Source of the DNA: Paramacrobiotus metropolitanus
Lineage: Eukaryota; Tardigrada; Eutardigrada; Parachela; Macrobiotidae
Assembly: GCF_019649055.1 (NCBI RefSeq)
Contig: NW_026570254.1
Coordinates: 1,198,759 to 1,262,758, forward strand
Direction: 5' to 3'
DNA: 64,000 bases
A model generated the notes under the pieces. The model saw nothing but the letters and a program-made list of their open reading frames with translations, had not been told where the DNA came from and did not search any database. Below, piece after piece: positions 49,312 to 59,794 of the stretch. The translations under genes and the position numbers were made by a program. The first letter of the stretch is position 1; every line of letters begins with the position of its first letter.

Positions 49312-50752
49312 TCACATTCCGAACGACTCCGGTTTCATTCCCTTATTCTGCTTTTGAGACGCTTCAAACCATGCTTTGCTGATGGTCCGTTTCATATCAT
49401 CATCTCCTTCCTCGTACATCTGCAAACAAAAATCGGCAAGATCAGACAATATATCACATATTTTGCAGAGTTTTTTTTGAGACCTCAGTGTAGACTCTGA
49501 TGATTTATCAATATTTTGAAGGTTATTATACAAAGTAAATGAAATGACAGAATTAAGAAAATCAGGGCAATGTAAGCATTTTCGTATTTAACGAGCACCG
49601 CTTTTCAGTACCATTAACACGTTAAACCCAATCGCAATGGGTTATAATTTATATCACTCATGCGGACACATTTTGATACAAAATTACACGTAACACACCT
49701 TTTTCATCATAGTCATCATGCTAGCGGAAGGATCCGATTTGGCATCCGAATCCATGTCAAATTTTTCTTGTCTACAATCAACAACGAACAACCCGAGTAA
49801 AGGACTGTCAGCATATAAACACCGGAACATTTTGGCGATTAATATCTCTATCGTACGCCTTTTTGTCTTTCCGCTGCTTCTCCGCCGCGGTAACGCATTC
49901 CCATGTTTTGGATTCTTTTTTCCGCAGATTCAGCACCACAGAATCGCCGCGCAGTTTGTGAGTAGATTCCTCGGGGATAATTGCGTAGGCCAAGTTGGCT
50001 AAATCGAAATAATAATCGCGCCCGTTCAGACCCTTCACTTCCATGTGAGCGCCCCTAAAACCAGCAAGTTTTAAGTAGAGTGAAAAAAACTGAGTTTCCT
50101 GTTCAGGAAAAAAAGTTTCTGGAAGCGCGTAAAATGAACAATGTCATGAATAGCAGCGGTTGTACCAACCGTTCTGAGAAAGATTATGTGACATTTTCGG
50201 CCTGAATCCCTTTAATATCCTTCAGTTTATCGCTGATGTACAAAGTAAAGAACTTGTCGGACTGATCCCATCCTAAGCAAACATAAATAACAATAACAGC
50301 CCATAATTCGTATAAATTTAGTAACTGCAAAGGGACCACGCTTAACGCAGGGAAAGCCACAGACGATCAATTTTCGAGATTTCAAAATCTGCATTATGGT
50401 TGGCCTTTGATAACTAAAGCTTCACAATTTCTGTAATACTGCTAATAGCGGAATAGCGACAGCGGCACAGATTCATTTTGACGCACCGTACAAGCTGATT
50501 TTGGTCCGACTGGTCGCTGGCGCGGCAGAGGCCCCTTTTTTCGGTTCCTGCCCCGCACGACGATTAATGTCGCTCTCCAGCTTGCTGATTTCCGCAGTGA
50601 GAAGGTTTTTCACAAAAGGTCGCGAGGCCTTCTCACAGAACTGCTTCAACTCGTCCAGATCCAAGCGCGACTGGCCAAAAACGCAAACGCACACTAAAAC
50701 TGTTCGCAAGCAGTTCGTGATCATCCAATCTTACCTCTGCTACAGGACCCAT
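49312..50752 (-). CDS. CACYBP: Calcyclin-binding protein (CacyBP/SIP), 6 exons, with an in-frame stop
   Basis: Exons 5' to 3' on the minus strand: 50752-50735, 50670-50487, 50272-50170, 50054-49857, 49771-49699 and 49419-49312. They give 228 codons, matching human (228 aa). CacyBP/SIP is an adaptor that links the Siah1 E3 ligase to SCF-type ubiquitin ligase components. The N-terminal helical hairpin reads FVKNLLTAEISKLESDI; the CS domain starts at ISLYGWDQSDKFFTLYIS and continues EVKGLNGRDYYFDL; the SGS region carries YEEGDDDMKRTISKAWFEA. All phases match, but codon 4 after QAENV-type sequence in exon 3 region is TAA (50184-50186), in line with coding sequence on both sides (AENVT, stop, SFSER). 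It is therefore a recent pseudogene, a polymorphism, a sequence error or readthrough. Confidence 0.85.
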
Positions 50753-51125
50753 TTCCCAAAATATGTTACTGACTTTACTCAAAAAAAAAGACTTCTCGTG
50801 GCGCTTACAAAATTCTTTAGTCTAATCCTCAAATGCAGAGAGCAACTTCAAAAGAGACAGTGACAAAGACTTCCCACTGTTCAGAATAAATTATTTCATT
50901 TTGAGACGGCAGTATAAATCGTCATGAAAAGAAATGTGCACAAAAGTTGACGAAGGAACGGAAGGATGCAGCAAAACCTGCAGTCTGCCAGCTTTTGGCT
51001 TCATAGTACAGTGTACTCTGACCTCTGTACACTACAATAAATTTGTAATTATTTTATTTGCAAACATGCTGAATTTAACAGCCGGCTAGCTGTAAATCAG
51101 ATTACGATGTTTCAATGACGACTGA
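50753..51125. other. Upstream region of CacyBP
   Basis: No coding sequence is recognised. It presumably contains the CacyBP promoter. Confidence 0.35.
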
Positions 51126-51329
51126 AAAGAAACTCTCGAACCGTGGGGAAAGTCGGCCATCGCTCTAATTAAAGAAATTGGGAAACGACTCCAGCTCCAA
51201 ACAGGTGAACCTCGTTCCCATGAGTTCCTGCGCCAGCGAATATCGTTGGAAATTCAGCGAGGCAACGCCACTTGTGTACTTGGAACAATGGAAGGAGCGG
51301 CAGCACTAAATGAGATTCTGTTGCTGTGA
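51126..51329 (+). pseudogene. 67-codon C-terminal fragment of a probable transposon protein
   Basis: A stop-bounded frame of 67 codons contains GEPRSHEFLRQRISLEIQRG and CVLGTMEGAAAL before a TGA. Its composition is protein-like, with no ATG near its start and no good acceptor, so it looks like the tail of a longer ORF cut off upstream. From memory it resembles a C-terminal tail found in mobile-element proteins of invertebrates, but I cannot name the family. It marks the left boundary of the repeat island. Confidence 0.4.
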
Positions 51330-51703
51330 ATCCGTGACTAACTATTTTCGATATGTAATGTACCCGTATTTATGAAATAAAACATCCCACTGAAAAGAAA
51401 AATATGAATCCCGAACAAGAGGACCATTTTGTTCAACAACCCGGTAAAAATTACAGAATCTACATATTTTTGCTCTAACAAACAAACACTGGCCATCTGA
51501 CTAGCTAGGAACGGATTAACAAATATTCCATATTCTGACTGATCAGAGCAGTGCATAAATCATTATAACTGTACTAATTTTAAAATAACTAAAGACCGGC
51601 TAGACTGCCGTTTTCGGTGAACAAAGAGGCCGCGTTGAGCCATATATACTACGACACGTACGAGTAGCCCATTTCTGAGCGGTCCCCACGTCACTTTGAC
51701 GTG

Positions 51704-51776
51704 AATTAAAGACCTGACACAGTGAAGTGGGTGCGTTATCCACTAGTCCGACCACGTCCAGTCGGATAGAGCGACT
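51704..51776 (-). repeat. tRNA-like sequence (SINE or tRNA remnant)
   Basis: On the minus strand, TGGTCGGACTAGTGG resembles an A box and is followed by GGATAACGC and then GGTCTTTAATTC, a weak B-box match, with GACGTG and CACGTC able to pair as an acceptor-like stem. The element is about 61 nt, short for a tRNA, with no convincing anticodon loop, so a functional tRNA is unlikely. Confidence 0.25.
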
Positions 51777-51829
51777 CTGTCTCAAACTGTTACGGAAGAT
51801 GGTAGAAGATTACGTTGATCTGGTATGAT

Positions 51830-52960
51830 GTAGGAAAGGAAAAGAAGAAGAGGTCCGGGTCCTGCAAACACGAGAAATACACACACGACGGAGAAGTATA
51901 CGTTACCTGTCCGACGCTAGATGTTAGCAGAAGCGATAAGAGATATCCATCAACCTGGCGCTACAGGGCATGAAGATCGAAGAGACCGAAAGGTCACAGG
52001 ATGCAAGTGGGATCAAGTGGGTAGCCTGTTACGTCACGAGAATATCCGAAGATGATAATGCACGTCGACGAAGTAGAGGAATGACCCCTGACAATAGGTG
52101 AAAGGTCACCCAGAGGTCAGTTTGAACAGCCTCACTTGGAAAGAGAAGACCAGAGCAAAAGCCTGAAGTTAATCAGATCGAGTAACAAGACTCTACTTTT
52201 GTTGGGATTACAACTCTTGACATTTGTGTGGGCGACGAGCGCCTTATATAGCCCTGGGCACCGCAAGTGCTGGCTCTTCGTACGCGCAGGTACGGGTCTG
52301 AGAACAATAGGGATTTAGAATCTAACCAATAAGAGACATCTAAGGACACGTGGACTAATCACACCGCTGCATCACTACACGTGGACAAATGAGAACATGA
52401 GGTCAACTAATACACTAGAACAATAGGTTGAGCTACGTCATCGAAGCGCGGTCACGTCGAAGTGGCAAGTCGCGGTCAAAGTTCTCTGCTGGGGATTTCT
52501 GAGAAGTCGAAGTAGAGACTCGGGGTCAGGACTCGCGTAGAAGATGTAGTAAAGCCTAAGCCTTAGTTGTAGGGGTAGAAGTAGTAAAGTAGTACCGATG
52601 TGTACTAAGGGACGCCAGTACACGTCACCCCCGCAAACGAGATTTCTCTGGATCGTAGTGGAACAAAAGTGAAGCTCTGCGGAACGACGTGGAACGAAGA
52701 GGAAGGAACATAGGGACATAGGAAAAAGTAACATCTGCTCCATCCGCATAGTGCGTGCAATATCTAGCACTATCGCCAAATTCCATCCCGACTATCCGGT
52801 GCCATCAAAAGTAAGTAACATCGCACGGTCCGGTAAGTTGTTAGTAAGTTAAAAAGGTCATCGGATCCTGGAGCGTAACTGGCAATCCGGAAGTCCAAGG
52901 AAGTGGAAAGGCGGAGAGCAGGAACGTCCATGAGATCCAAACGTATAAACGACAAAAAGT
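51830..52960 (-). mobile_element. LTR-like noncoding stretch with a TATA box
   Basis: Read on the minus strand this stretch contains GGGCTATATAAGGCGC (plus-strand about 52231-52246) and two CACGTG E-box sites about 30 nt apart (near 52349 and 52379). Base composition is clearly unlike the AT-rich flanks. This is what a retroelement LTR promoter would look like, but I did not find a matching second LTR in the window and the edges are undefined. Confidence 0.3.
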
Positions 52961-54304
52961 TCTTGTTCTAAGCATTAAGTGCTGTAAATTGATCATTTGA
53001 TGTTATTTCGTATTTCTCTAACTGGCAACAGCACGAAAGTATTAGTCGATTGAAGCCACCGTACTACGATCAACTAGTGAAAATTAAAGGATTAAAAGGT
53101 TAAATGCTACAAACAAGATTTAACAATACTCTGACTTTATGCAATAGAAGATGCCTTGACTGATACCGTACTACTAACAATTACAAAAATTAAAGATACT
53201 AAATCCGCTGTCAAGAATAATGCTGCATTAAACAAAAAACATTGCTACTTCAAAGGTTATCCGCATATTCCAAGTTAGACTGCACAAAAGTGCTCAAACA
53301 AACAATACCGACGAAATTCAACAAGACTTGAACTTAAAATTCTCAAATCTGCGCATTTCAGAGTGACTGAAGTGATTTCTGAAACGGGTTAGGGCGGGTG
53401 GGAACATTTAAGACTTTAAGAGTAGTTACCGTAATCAACTTTTAGAAAACAATTCTAGTATTTAAACAATAAGTTTCCCTGAGATTTAAGCATCTACATT
53501 ATTAATATTACACACTTATTCAAAGACAGTTATTGTGTACTCAGAATTATGATTTTTCAGAACGGACGATATTACCGCTGCATCTCATACACCGTACGAT
53601 TCATTAGAATATTGGTATAGTTTTCCAAAAATTAAATAAAAAGTTGTTTTCTGGCATTAGCCTAAAGTTAGAGGACAGCATCCTAAACCACGCTTAATTT
53701 CATTGTTCGAACGATGCGCATGCCACTGTACTACAATCATTCGACATTCTTCCTTTCACACGTTACACTTCCGACTTCACACGTTATACTGCACAATCCT
53801 AAATCGTTACCTACAATTTCTAAAAGCATCATTTATGCTAAATCACACACCTTAGGTTATTATATACTGATGTTTCTCATAACTCGAACTTAGCTCAATA
53901 CTATACGTCCACTTTCCTGGCTTATTCAGTACTAAATTCCAATCATCAGAAGTATCACACCGCCATATCTGCATCGTTCTGCCATTGCTGGAGTTTTTTC
54001 ACTGCGAAAATCTTCTTAACATAAGAGAGCACGATTATCCGCTGTGCCGTAGCACATATCTTCACATGTAGACTCGCTAAAACTGGAAAAATTCTGTACA
54101 CAAAAGAATATCCACATAAACAACAAAAGATAAAATCATAATTCACAGTGACCAGTAATCTCAACTAGAATCACAATACCACACATTCTCCAATGGAAAA
54201 TGACGAGCTGCTACGAGAGACCTATTCCACTTCGCTCAAAAACAGAAAACAACCAAGGCAAAATCATTCACGAGCAATTCCCAGCTTACAACAATTTCCA
54301 ACAT
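52961..54304. other. AT-rich repeat-like DNA
   Basis: No ORF of note. Short segments recur elsewhere in the island: GCCACTGTACTACAAT at 53722 (also at 63050) and an AAACGGGTTAGGGCGGGTGGGA-like stretch at 53384 (also near 60257). It probably derives from the same element family as 58-64 kb. Confidence 0.4.
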
Positions 54305-54820
54305 CTAAAACTCAGGAGAAAGCTGGCGGACTTGACGGACCAACGGGATTTCGGACTTTCTAGCACGCTTGCCTCTATACGGAAACTCAGACGACGGGAT
54401 CTCTGGCGAGTGTTGACGCTTGGTCTTTTGACGTTTCACTCGTTTGGCCTGACTCATATCCTTCTGCCGTTTCTCGGAATCATTGTTCTGCTCATTTTCA
54501 TCATCGGGTTCATCACGTACATTCGGAATCTCCAGAGAGGGTTGACGTTCCTCACGGTTCACTTTCTCTCCGCTGAACTTGATCGCAAAATAACGAGGGA
54601 GTTGATAAGAATTGTCGCTGCTGACACTCGATGCTGGGGAAGTCAAAACGTTCTGCTGATCATTTTCAACACTGACAGCGGGGATGGGACTCTTCAGATA
54701 ATATCGATGAAGTTGACCCACTTTCCGCGTGGAACCATCTTTGTTAAGCCGAAAGTACTTCATTCGCGTGAATCGGTGGCTCATAGGTTTACGTTTCGGT
54801 TTCAACCACGGGTGAGGCAT
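54305..54820 (-). CDS. Unassigned 171-aa basic protein, intronless
   Basis: I do not recognise this protein. It starts at a true ATG (MPHPWLKPKRK). It is highly charged: a Ser/Pro-rich centre, an acidic Asn-rich run (DEPDDENEQNNDSEKRQ, about 103-119), then basic clusters (KRVKRQKTKRQ, YRGKRARK) that look like nuclear localisation signals. The overlapping plus-strand frame (54200-54892) is longer, with a hydrophobic run, but that run is the antisense of the acidic codons and is probably an artefact. It lies in the repeat island beside two other intronless ORFs. Confidence 0.4.
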   Translation of the reverse strand: MPHPWLKPKRKPMSHRFTRMKYFRLNKDGSTRKVGQLHRYYLKSPIPAVSVENDQQNVLTSPASSVSSDNSYQLPRYFAIKFSGEKVNREERQPSLEIPNVRDEPDDENEQNNDSEKRQKDMSQAKRVKRQKTKRQHSPEIPSSEFPYRGKRARKSEIPLVRQVRQLSPEF

Positions 54821-55244
54821 GACAATTCAATTCGCAGGTCAAGAAATTCGAATCGTACAATTAATAGAACAATTTTCAAAAGCGGAGTTTAACTGAAAGA
54901 GACTTACCCTGAAAGTTTGCACTGGACAATTCTGCACTGTCATAAGCGAAAACTCAACTTCAAGATTAGCATTAACTGCTCCCACGAGACTGACTCACAG
55001 GGAGGGTGACGTTCGTACTACTATACTTCGTACTTGTACGTACCTAACAGCATTCGGCTGTACCGTAGGACATTGTCCTCTCATTTGCTACTGTGTATCA
55101 GTCTCAAATGAGGAAATTTTACACTGCTCAAATTGTCCGACTGACTCGTGCCAGTACTATCAATTCGTCGAGACTGATTACGAACCACTTTCGATAATTT
55201 TGAGATCGAAAAACCTTATTTGCATCTCAGATCACTTAACCATC

Positions 55245-55937
55245 ATGGCCGCTTCGAATTCTAACTCTGAGCTTTCTATGCTGTGTGAGCGTGTTAAATC
55301 GATTTTGGCCTGTGTGGAACCTTTTACTGACCCAGTTGATGCACTACCCATCGCTACAAAAACTGCAATTCGTGAGGGAAAGCGGATGGGGATAATTATG
55401 ACTGAGGATCACGTTCGTGACTGCCTGTTTTCTGCGGGTTTGAAGACTAACCGACTTCAAGTTGTTGCATTTCTGAACAAATGCCTGTCAACGGGATTTC
55501 TACACAAGTACCTGCTGGAAGGGCAGCTGCGTGTGGAGATTAGTGAGGATGTGCGAAAGCAGCGAAAGAACAGCGTTACATATCGCCTTTCCTTAAACTA
55601 CGCTATCCTGGACACTCTGGAATATTGCGGGTACCCAATGACACGCGACGAACTGGTTACGGTATTACAAGCTACATGTTGCATCTTCCTGGATGGATGG
55701 ACTGACATTGTGACAGAACAACTGAAGTCCTATGTTTTATGCGATCTTGTTGTCTGCATCGAGGGAAACAAATATCTGCGAATGTCCTCCTATTCTCAGA
55801 GTGAACCAAGACGAATCGGTCAGCTTGCTGCAGAACTTGCCGCGCAAATGCGTAAGGATCATTTGGATTATTACAATACTCTTAAACCTGGTTTACACTT
55901 TCCTATTTCTAGTAACCCATGTCAGCGGTGTGCCTAA
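55245..55937 (+). CDS. Unassigned 230-aa protein, intronless
   Basis: I do not recognise this protein. The chosen start, ATG at 55245 (MAASNSNSELSML), follows an in-frame upstream extension of 15 codons that has its own ATG at 55200. The body is a balanced mix of charged and hydrophobic residues with helix-like periodicity, for example TEDHVRDCLFSAGL, QVVAFLNKCLSTGFLHKYLL and AILDTLEYCGYPMTRDELV. Several short helical blocks followed by turns could be winged-helix-like (inference). It ends NPCQRCA; a C-x2-C-G pair (GCVKCGA) follows in another frame just after the stop, as though a zinc ribbon had been split by a frameshift. No intron is evident. Confidence 0.5.
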   Translation: MAASNSNSELSMLCERVKSILACVEPFTDPVDALPIATKTAIREGKRMGIIMTEDHVRDCLFSAGLKTNRLQVVAFLNKCLSTGFLHKYLLEGQLRVEISEDVRKQRKNSVTYRLSLNYAILDTLEYCGYPMTRDELVTVLQATCCIFLDGWTDIVTEQLKSYVLCDLVVCIEGNKYLRMSSYSQSEPRRIGQLAAELAAQMRKDHLDYYNTLKPGLHFPISSNPCQRCA

Positions 55938-56821
55938 CGGTTGTGTGAAGTGTGGGGCCATTACACTGGTTCAAGCGGAAATTTCCGGGTTACACAAACC
56001 ATGACAACAACCTCTCGCTAACATCGGGACCGCTCAGTCGGGATCTCAACCACAGAAGCGTGCTACAATTGGGCTGATTGAGACGCGCCAGGCCTCTCCG
56101 AAAAACTGAAGTTTCTTAAATAAACGGACTGTGAGTTTTACGCACTACTGTTAGTTTCAGACGTTAAAAGTTGGTATACTTCCTGTTCAATGCCGTCTTT
56201 TAGTTTCAATTTCTGCCGTTCAGCACTATTGTGCCAAACTAGCATTGACAGTTTAAGTGCTAGATAATTACCTATCGCGAGTTTACAAATTCAGTAAAGG
56301 TAATTAAATGTTTCTTATACTTGCCATTAGAACCATCGGGGTTTACCATGACGTGAAATAATGACGTGAAATAACTCGCTCGCATCTCTTGTGAGATGAA
56401 ACGTCGTAGAACGAAATTATTACTTTACCTTATACCGCACTTTTCTTCTCACAGGACTACTGTACATCCTATCATTCCGTATAGAATGCCTCGTAATTCC
56501 ACCGTAGAATTAATCACCTCCATAACTCATGTAGCACTTCCTGCATATGCGGCAATTTTGCCTACTGCTCCGTAAACAGGTGCTCTTATGACTTCATAAT
56601 CCAATCTCAAAATCTTCTTGCATTCGTCATCGTCAATTTCCAATAGGATAAAAAACATGCAGACGAATTTGGCAATAAAATCTGTTCATGCTATACTGTA
56701 GGGATTTAAAAGATTAAAACAGTAAAAATATTGAAAATAATGACCAGACAGAAGGATTGCCGTCAGGTTATCACATAAGTAAAAATCGAATAATTTAGCT
56801 AATACTGTACCACTGACTACG
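55938..56821. other. Spacer between the two larger orphan ORFs
   Basis: Noncoding. It contains the first copy of the 32-bp dispersed motif (56330-56361) followed directly by a second ATGACGTGAAATAA. AATAAA-like words near 56119 could end the 55.2-kb transcript. Confidence 0.45.
56330..56361 (+). repeat. 32-bp dispersed motif, copy A
   Basis: Reads GAACCATCGGGGTTTACCAT then GACGTGAAATAA. It shares its first seven bases and the CATGACGTGAA-TAA end with four other copies of exactly the same length. Confidence 0.7.
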
Positions 56822-58039
56822 TCAGTCTTTAGTGCCTCCGCGACGGGCAAAACCGTACGAACGTTTCGGAATATCCTCGGGAACGTCCTTCTTGGGTCTA
56901 CCACCAGTACGAATGGCCCATCCACCGCCGCTGTTAAGGCTTCTCAACTCACGCATTCCAACTCGCGTTTTGACGACTTTCTGCTGCTTCTTCGGACTCT
57001 TTACTGCATCCTTGCTGAGCACACTGCCGGCTTCTGATAATATAGATTGTCTTCGTGGAATCACTCTTTTACGTTCAACCTCTGACGCTGAAATGGCCTT
57101 AAGACGCTCAAATATTTGCTCCACTGCTTCACCGACATTTGAGCGAATACTCTTCTGCTCAACACGTTTTTCCTTCACGTTTAGCGGACTCACACGGCTT
57201 AGTTTCGATAGAACAGACTGACTCCGCGTAATCACTTTCTGGCTTACAACGACTGAGGATGAGCTGCCTTTCGGACGAAAACGCATTCTGTCCATCGCTT
57301 CTCGCACATTTGCACCAACATTCTTCTGCTTGACGGCTTCTTTGATACCAGTAAGTTTCACTTTCGGTGACACAAAATCTATCTTGTCAATCTGATCACT
57401 ATCCCTTCCTTTCTTCAACTGCACAGGTCGTTCAGATCCCACATCCAAAGCTACACGTTTTTCCTTCTCATTTAGCGGACTCACACGGCCTCGCTTACGG
57501 GTTAACTTCCGATCATTGACAATCCATTCGCTTGCGACAACTGACTGCTTCTCATCTTCATCAGAGGATACCGCGGGTAATTTCGGAGGTAAGGATAGCC
57601 GAGACGATACACTCACAATTGGCCATCCTTCAACCTGCGTTGCCACATCAACTTTCACCACGGTAGGTTCAGAGATCTGATTTTCCTTCTCATCCGACTC
57701 GACAGAGACAACTCTCGCGGGGCGTCCCACGCGTCTTTTCGTAACAACATTCTTGACTGCCGCACCCGATCCTGCTTTGCGACGAACTGTCCTCTTCTTC
57801 CGCGTCACTGGTGCCTTACGAACAACAGGTTTGACAGTATCAATATGGGACAACTTTCCATCCACAATCACCCAAGGACTTTTCTTCATAATCACGCTTC
57901 CTTTCACCACCGTGCGTTTCACAAAAGTAGGAACAACTTCCGACATTTTAGGCGGAGATTGAGTTCCAACAAACTCAACCGACACGAAGGAATCAAAAGA
58001 ATCGTCAGCCATTTCGGGATAAAAACATCCAATCACCAT
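56822..58039 (-). CDS. Unassigned 405-aa basic, Ser/Lys-rich protein with internal repeats
   Basis: I do not recognise this protein. It is one uninterrupted frame of 406 codons, the longest single exon in the island. ATG at 58039 is first; ATG at 58012 (MADDSFDSFVSVEF) gives a more natural start. It is strongly basic (KKRTVRRKAG, TKRRVGRPARV, GGRPKKD) with two AT-hook-like GRP cores, suggesting a nuclear, chromatin-associated protein (inference). It contains internal repeats: SPLNEKEKRV and SPLNVKEKRV; NVREAMDRMRFRPK and NVGEAVEQIFERLK; VITRSQSVLS and VIPRRQSILS. No catalytic motif, transmembrane segment or signal peptide is seen. Codon use looks coding rather than random. It may be lineage-specific or carried by a mobile element. 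Confidence 0.6.
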   Translation of the reverse strand: MVIGCFYPEMADDSFDSFVSVEFVGTQSPPKMSEVVPTFVKRTVVKGSVIMKKSPWVIVDGKLSHIDTVKPVVRKAPVTRKKRTVRRKAGSGAAVKNVVTKRRVGRPARVVSVESDEKENQISEPTVVKVDVATQVEGWPIVSVSSRLSLPPKLPAVSSDEDEKQSVVASEWIVNDRKLTRKRGRVSPLNEKEKRVALDVGSERPVQLKKGRDSDQIDKIDFVSPKVKLTGIKEAVKQKNVGANVREAMDRMRFRPKGSSSSVVVSQKVITRSQSVLSKLSRVSPLNVKEKRVEQKSIRSNVGEAVEQIFERLKAISASEVERKRVIPRRQSILSEAGSVLSKDAVKSPKKQQKVVKTRVGMRELRSLNSGGGWAIRTGGRPKKDVPEDIPKRSYGFARRGGTKD

Positions 58040-59422
58040 GAAGGTACCAATCGCCGTGTATCAAGCAGAAAGCGCAGATTTAGGAAAATTAAAAACCACA
58101 ACATTGACGAAATTTGCAAGTCATACTCCCACAGCTGATTTCAGAGCCTTCGGCTCACCACGCTACACACTGAAAGTTCTACACACGATTTTCTTACTTT
58201 GCTACGATAGGTTTTATTTGAGTAACAACAACTTCTTGTACAAATTTACTCCTAATTACTGATTCACCATTCTTCAACTACAAAATACTTGGGAACTCAT
58301 CTTTCACCTTTCTTTCGCTTAATTATGAAATTCTTTATTCAATCTTGAATAACATGCCTCAGCTCGCTACCGCCATTACCGTTTGTGCCTACTTCCGGTA
58401 ACATGTTCCTTACCGGAATCTTACACAAATTATTCCTAGGATATAGTAATATTAGGGCCGAGAAAAATCGTGACATACTTACTGAAATTCGAAAATGCCT
58501 AAAATATTCGTTGTAAGGTAACTGAGCTGACAAGTGACTGATGTGGAAAGATGACACCGGGGGGCGCCAACATCAGCACTGCCGCTCTTTTTCTTACTCG
58601 TATTCGTTTTTCTGCTCGAAACACTTTTCTCTATAAAAACATAATTTTTCTAACAACCGACCATGGTCTGAAAATCTATCAAGTATTATATGCTTGTAGA
58701 CCGAATTTCCTACCAATCCGCCATAAATGCCGCAAATGTCATTAATATTACACTCCTACACTAATTAATAATTTCATAATCTCGAACATTGCTCATCAGT
58801 GGTTCGTTCTGAAATATTCTTATATAAAGAAGAATTTTTCTAGCAATTCGAGCGCGTTTTATTATTTTGCTAAGAGCCACTGCTCTACAACTTCATACAA
58901 TACTACTGTCAATATTTGCATAATCAGCAACTTACATATTATTCCATAGTTACACTTGCTTAAAGGAAATTTACACTTACTATTTTTCTGTATCCTTACT
59001 TCCGTACGACAAAAAACAAGTAAGAGCAATATACACCAAAAATTTATTAAAAGGGCTGATACCCGCTTATCCCGTATATGTTGCAAAAGTGTCCTGAAGT
59101 TCGCACTAAAAGCACCACTACCAATTTCTCGTAATAAAGTTTTTCTGACACTGCTCACAACTGAAAATGCTACCGAAATTTTAACATTTCTAAATCGCAA
59201 AACATTCTTGCGAGAATTATCAGAATTTTACTGAGTACTGAAGTCCAGAACACGTATTTATCCGTTAATTTTTAAATGGCAATTACCCACAATTTATGGC
59301 TTTCAACCCGTATACCATTCCAAACAAACAGTTAAATCGTAATTAAGTGAAGACTCTACAAAAATATTAGCCTTTTCCAATTGCAGTATTCAGTTATGAC
59401 AGCTATTTTAACGAACAGTTGC

Positions 59423-59454
59423 GAACCATGGTGGTATGCCATGACGTGAATTAA
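59423..59454 (+). repeat. 32-bp dispersed motif, copy B
   Basis: GAACCATGGTGGTATGCCAT then GACGTGAATTAA. Contains the inverted pair CATGG/CCATG around a 7-nt loop. Confidence 0.8.
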
Positions 59455-59521
59455 TCAGGTTTCATATTTCTAAAGGAAGGTAAATTTCATAAATTTCCAA
59501 GAGATTTAGTTGTACAATTTA

Positions 59522-59553
59522 GAACCATAGTGGTGTGCCATGACGTGAAATAA
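59522..59553 (+). repeat. 32-bp dispersed motif, copy C
   Basis: GAACCATAGTGGTGTGCCAT then GACGTGAAATAA, 67 nt after copy B. Confidence 0.8.
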
Positions 59554-59762
59554 ACACGTACTGTGCATAGGAAAACTTCATTACAATCAAAAGCACCATG
59601 TTATAATTATTACAATATGTACCGTGGAGGTACATCGGTACAACTACCAATTACCGTCATAATTATGTACATATCCGCTACACCGCTTAGTCACTAATTC
59701 ACCGTGTCGAAACCAAGTTTTCATTTCTCAGCAAACAGATTCATAAAAATTCCGAATAATAA

Positions 59763-59794
59763 GAACCATGGAGGAATGCCATGCCGTGATATAA
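59763..59794 (+). repeat. 32-bp dispersed motif, copy D
   Basis: GAACCATGGAGGAATGCCAT then GCCGTGATATAA. It keeps the CATGG/CCATG inverted pair. Confidence 0.75.

Noticed and set aside
50171-50189. A 19-nt GT...CAG segment that would remove the CacyBP stop
   Set aside because: Far too short to be spliced and not a multiple of three, so it would break the frame that otherwise matches on both sides.
51704-51776. A functional tRNA gene on the minus strand
   Set aside because: The A box is fair, but the B box is poor, the length is about 61 nt and no proper anticodon loop is seen; kept only as a tRNA-like remnant.
54200-54892. 230-codon plus-strand frame with a hydrophobic, membrane-like run
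   Set aside because: The hydrophobic run is exactly antisense to the acidic run of the minus-strand ORF, which has the better composition and a sensible ATG. I kept only the minus-strand call.
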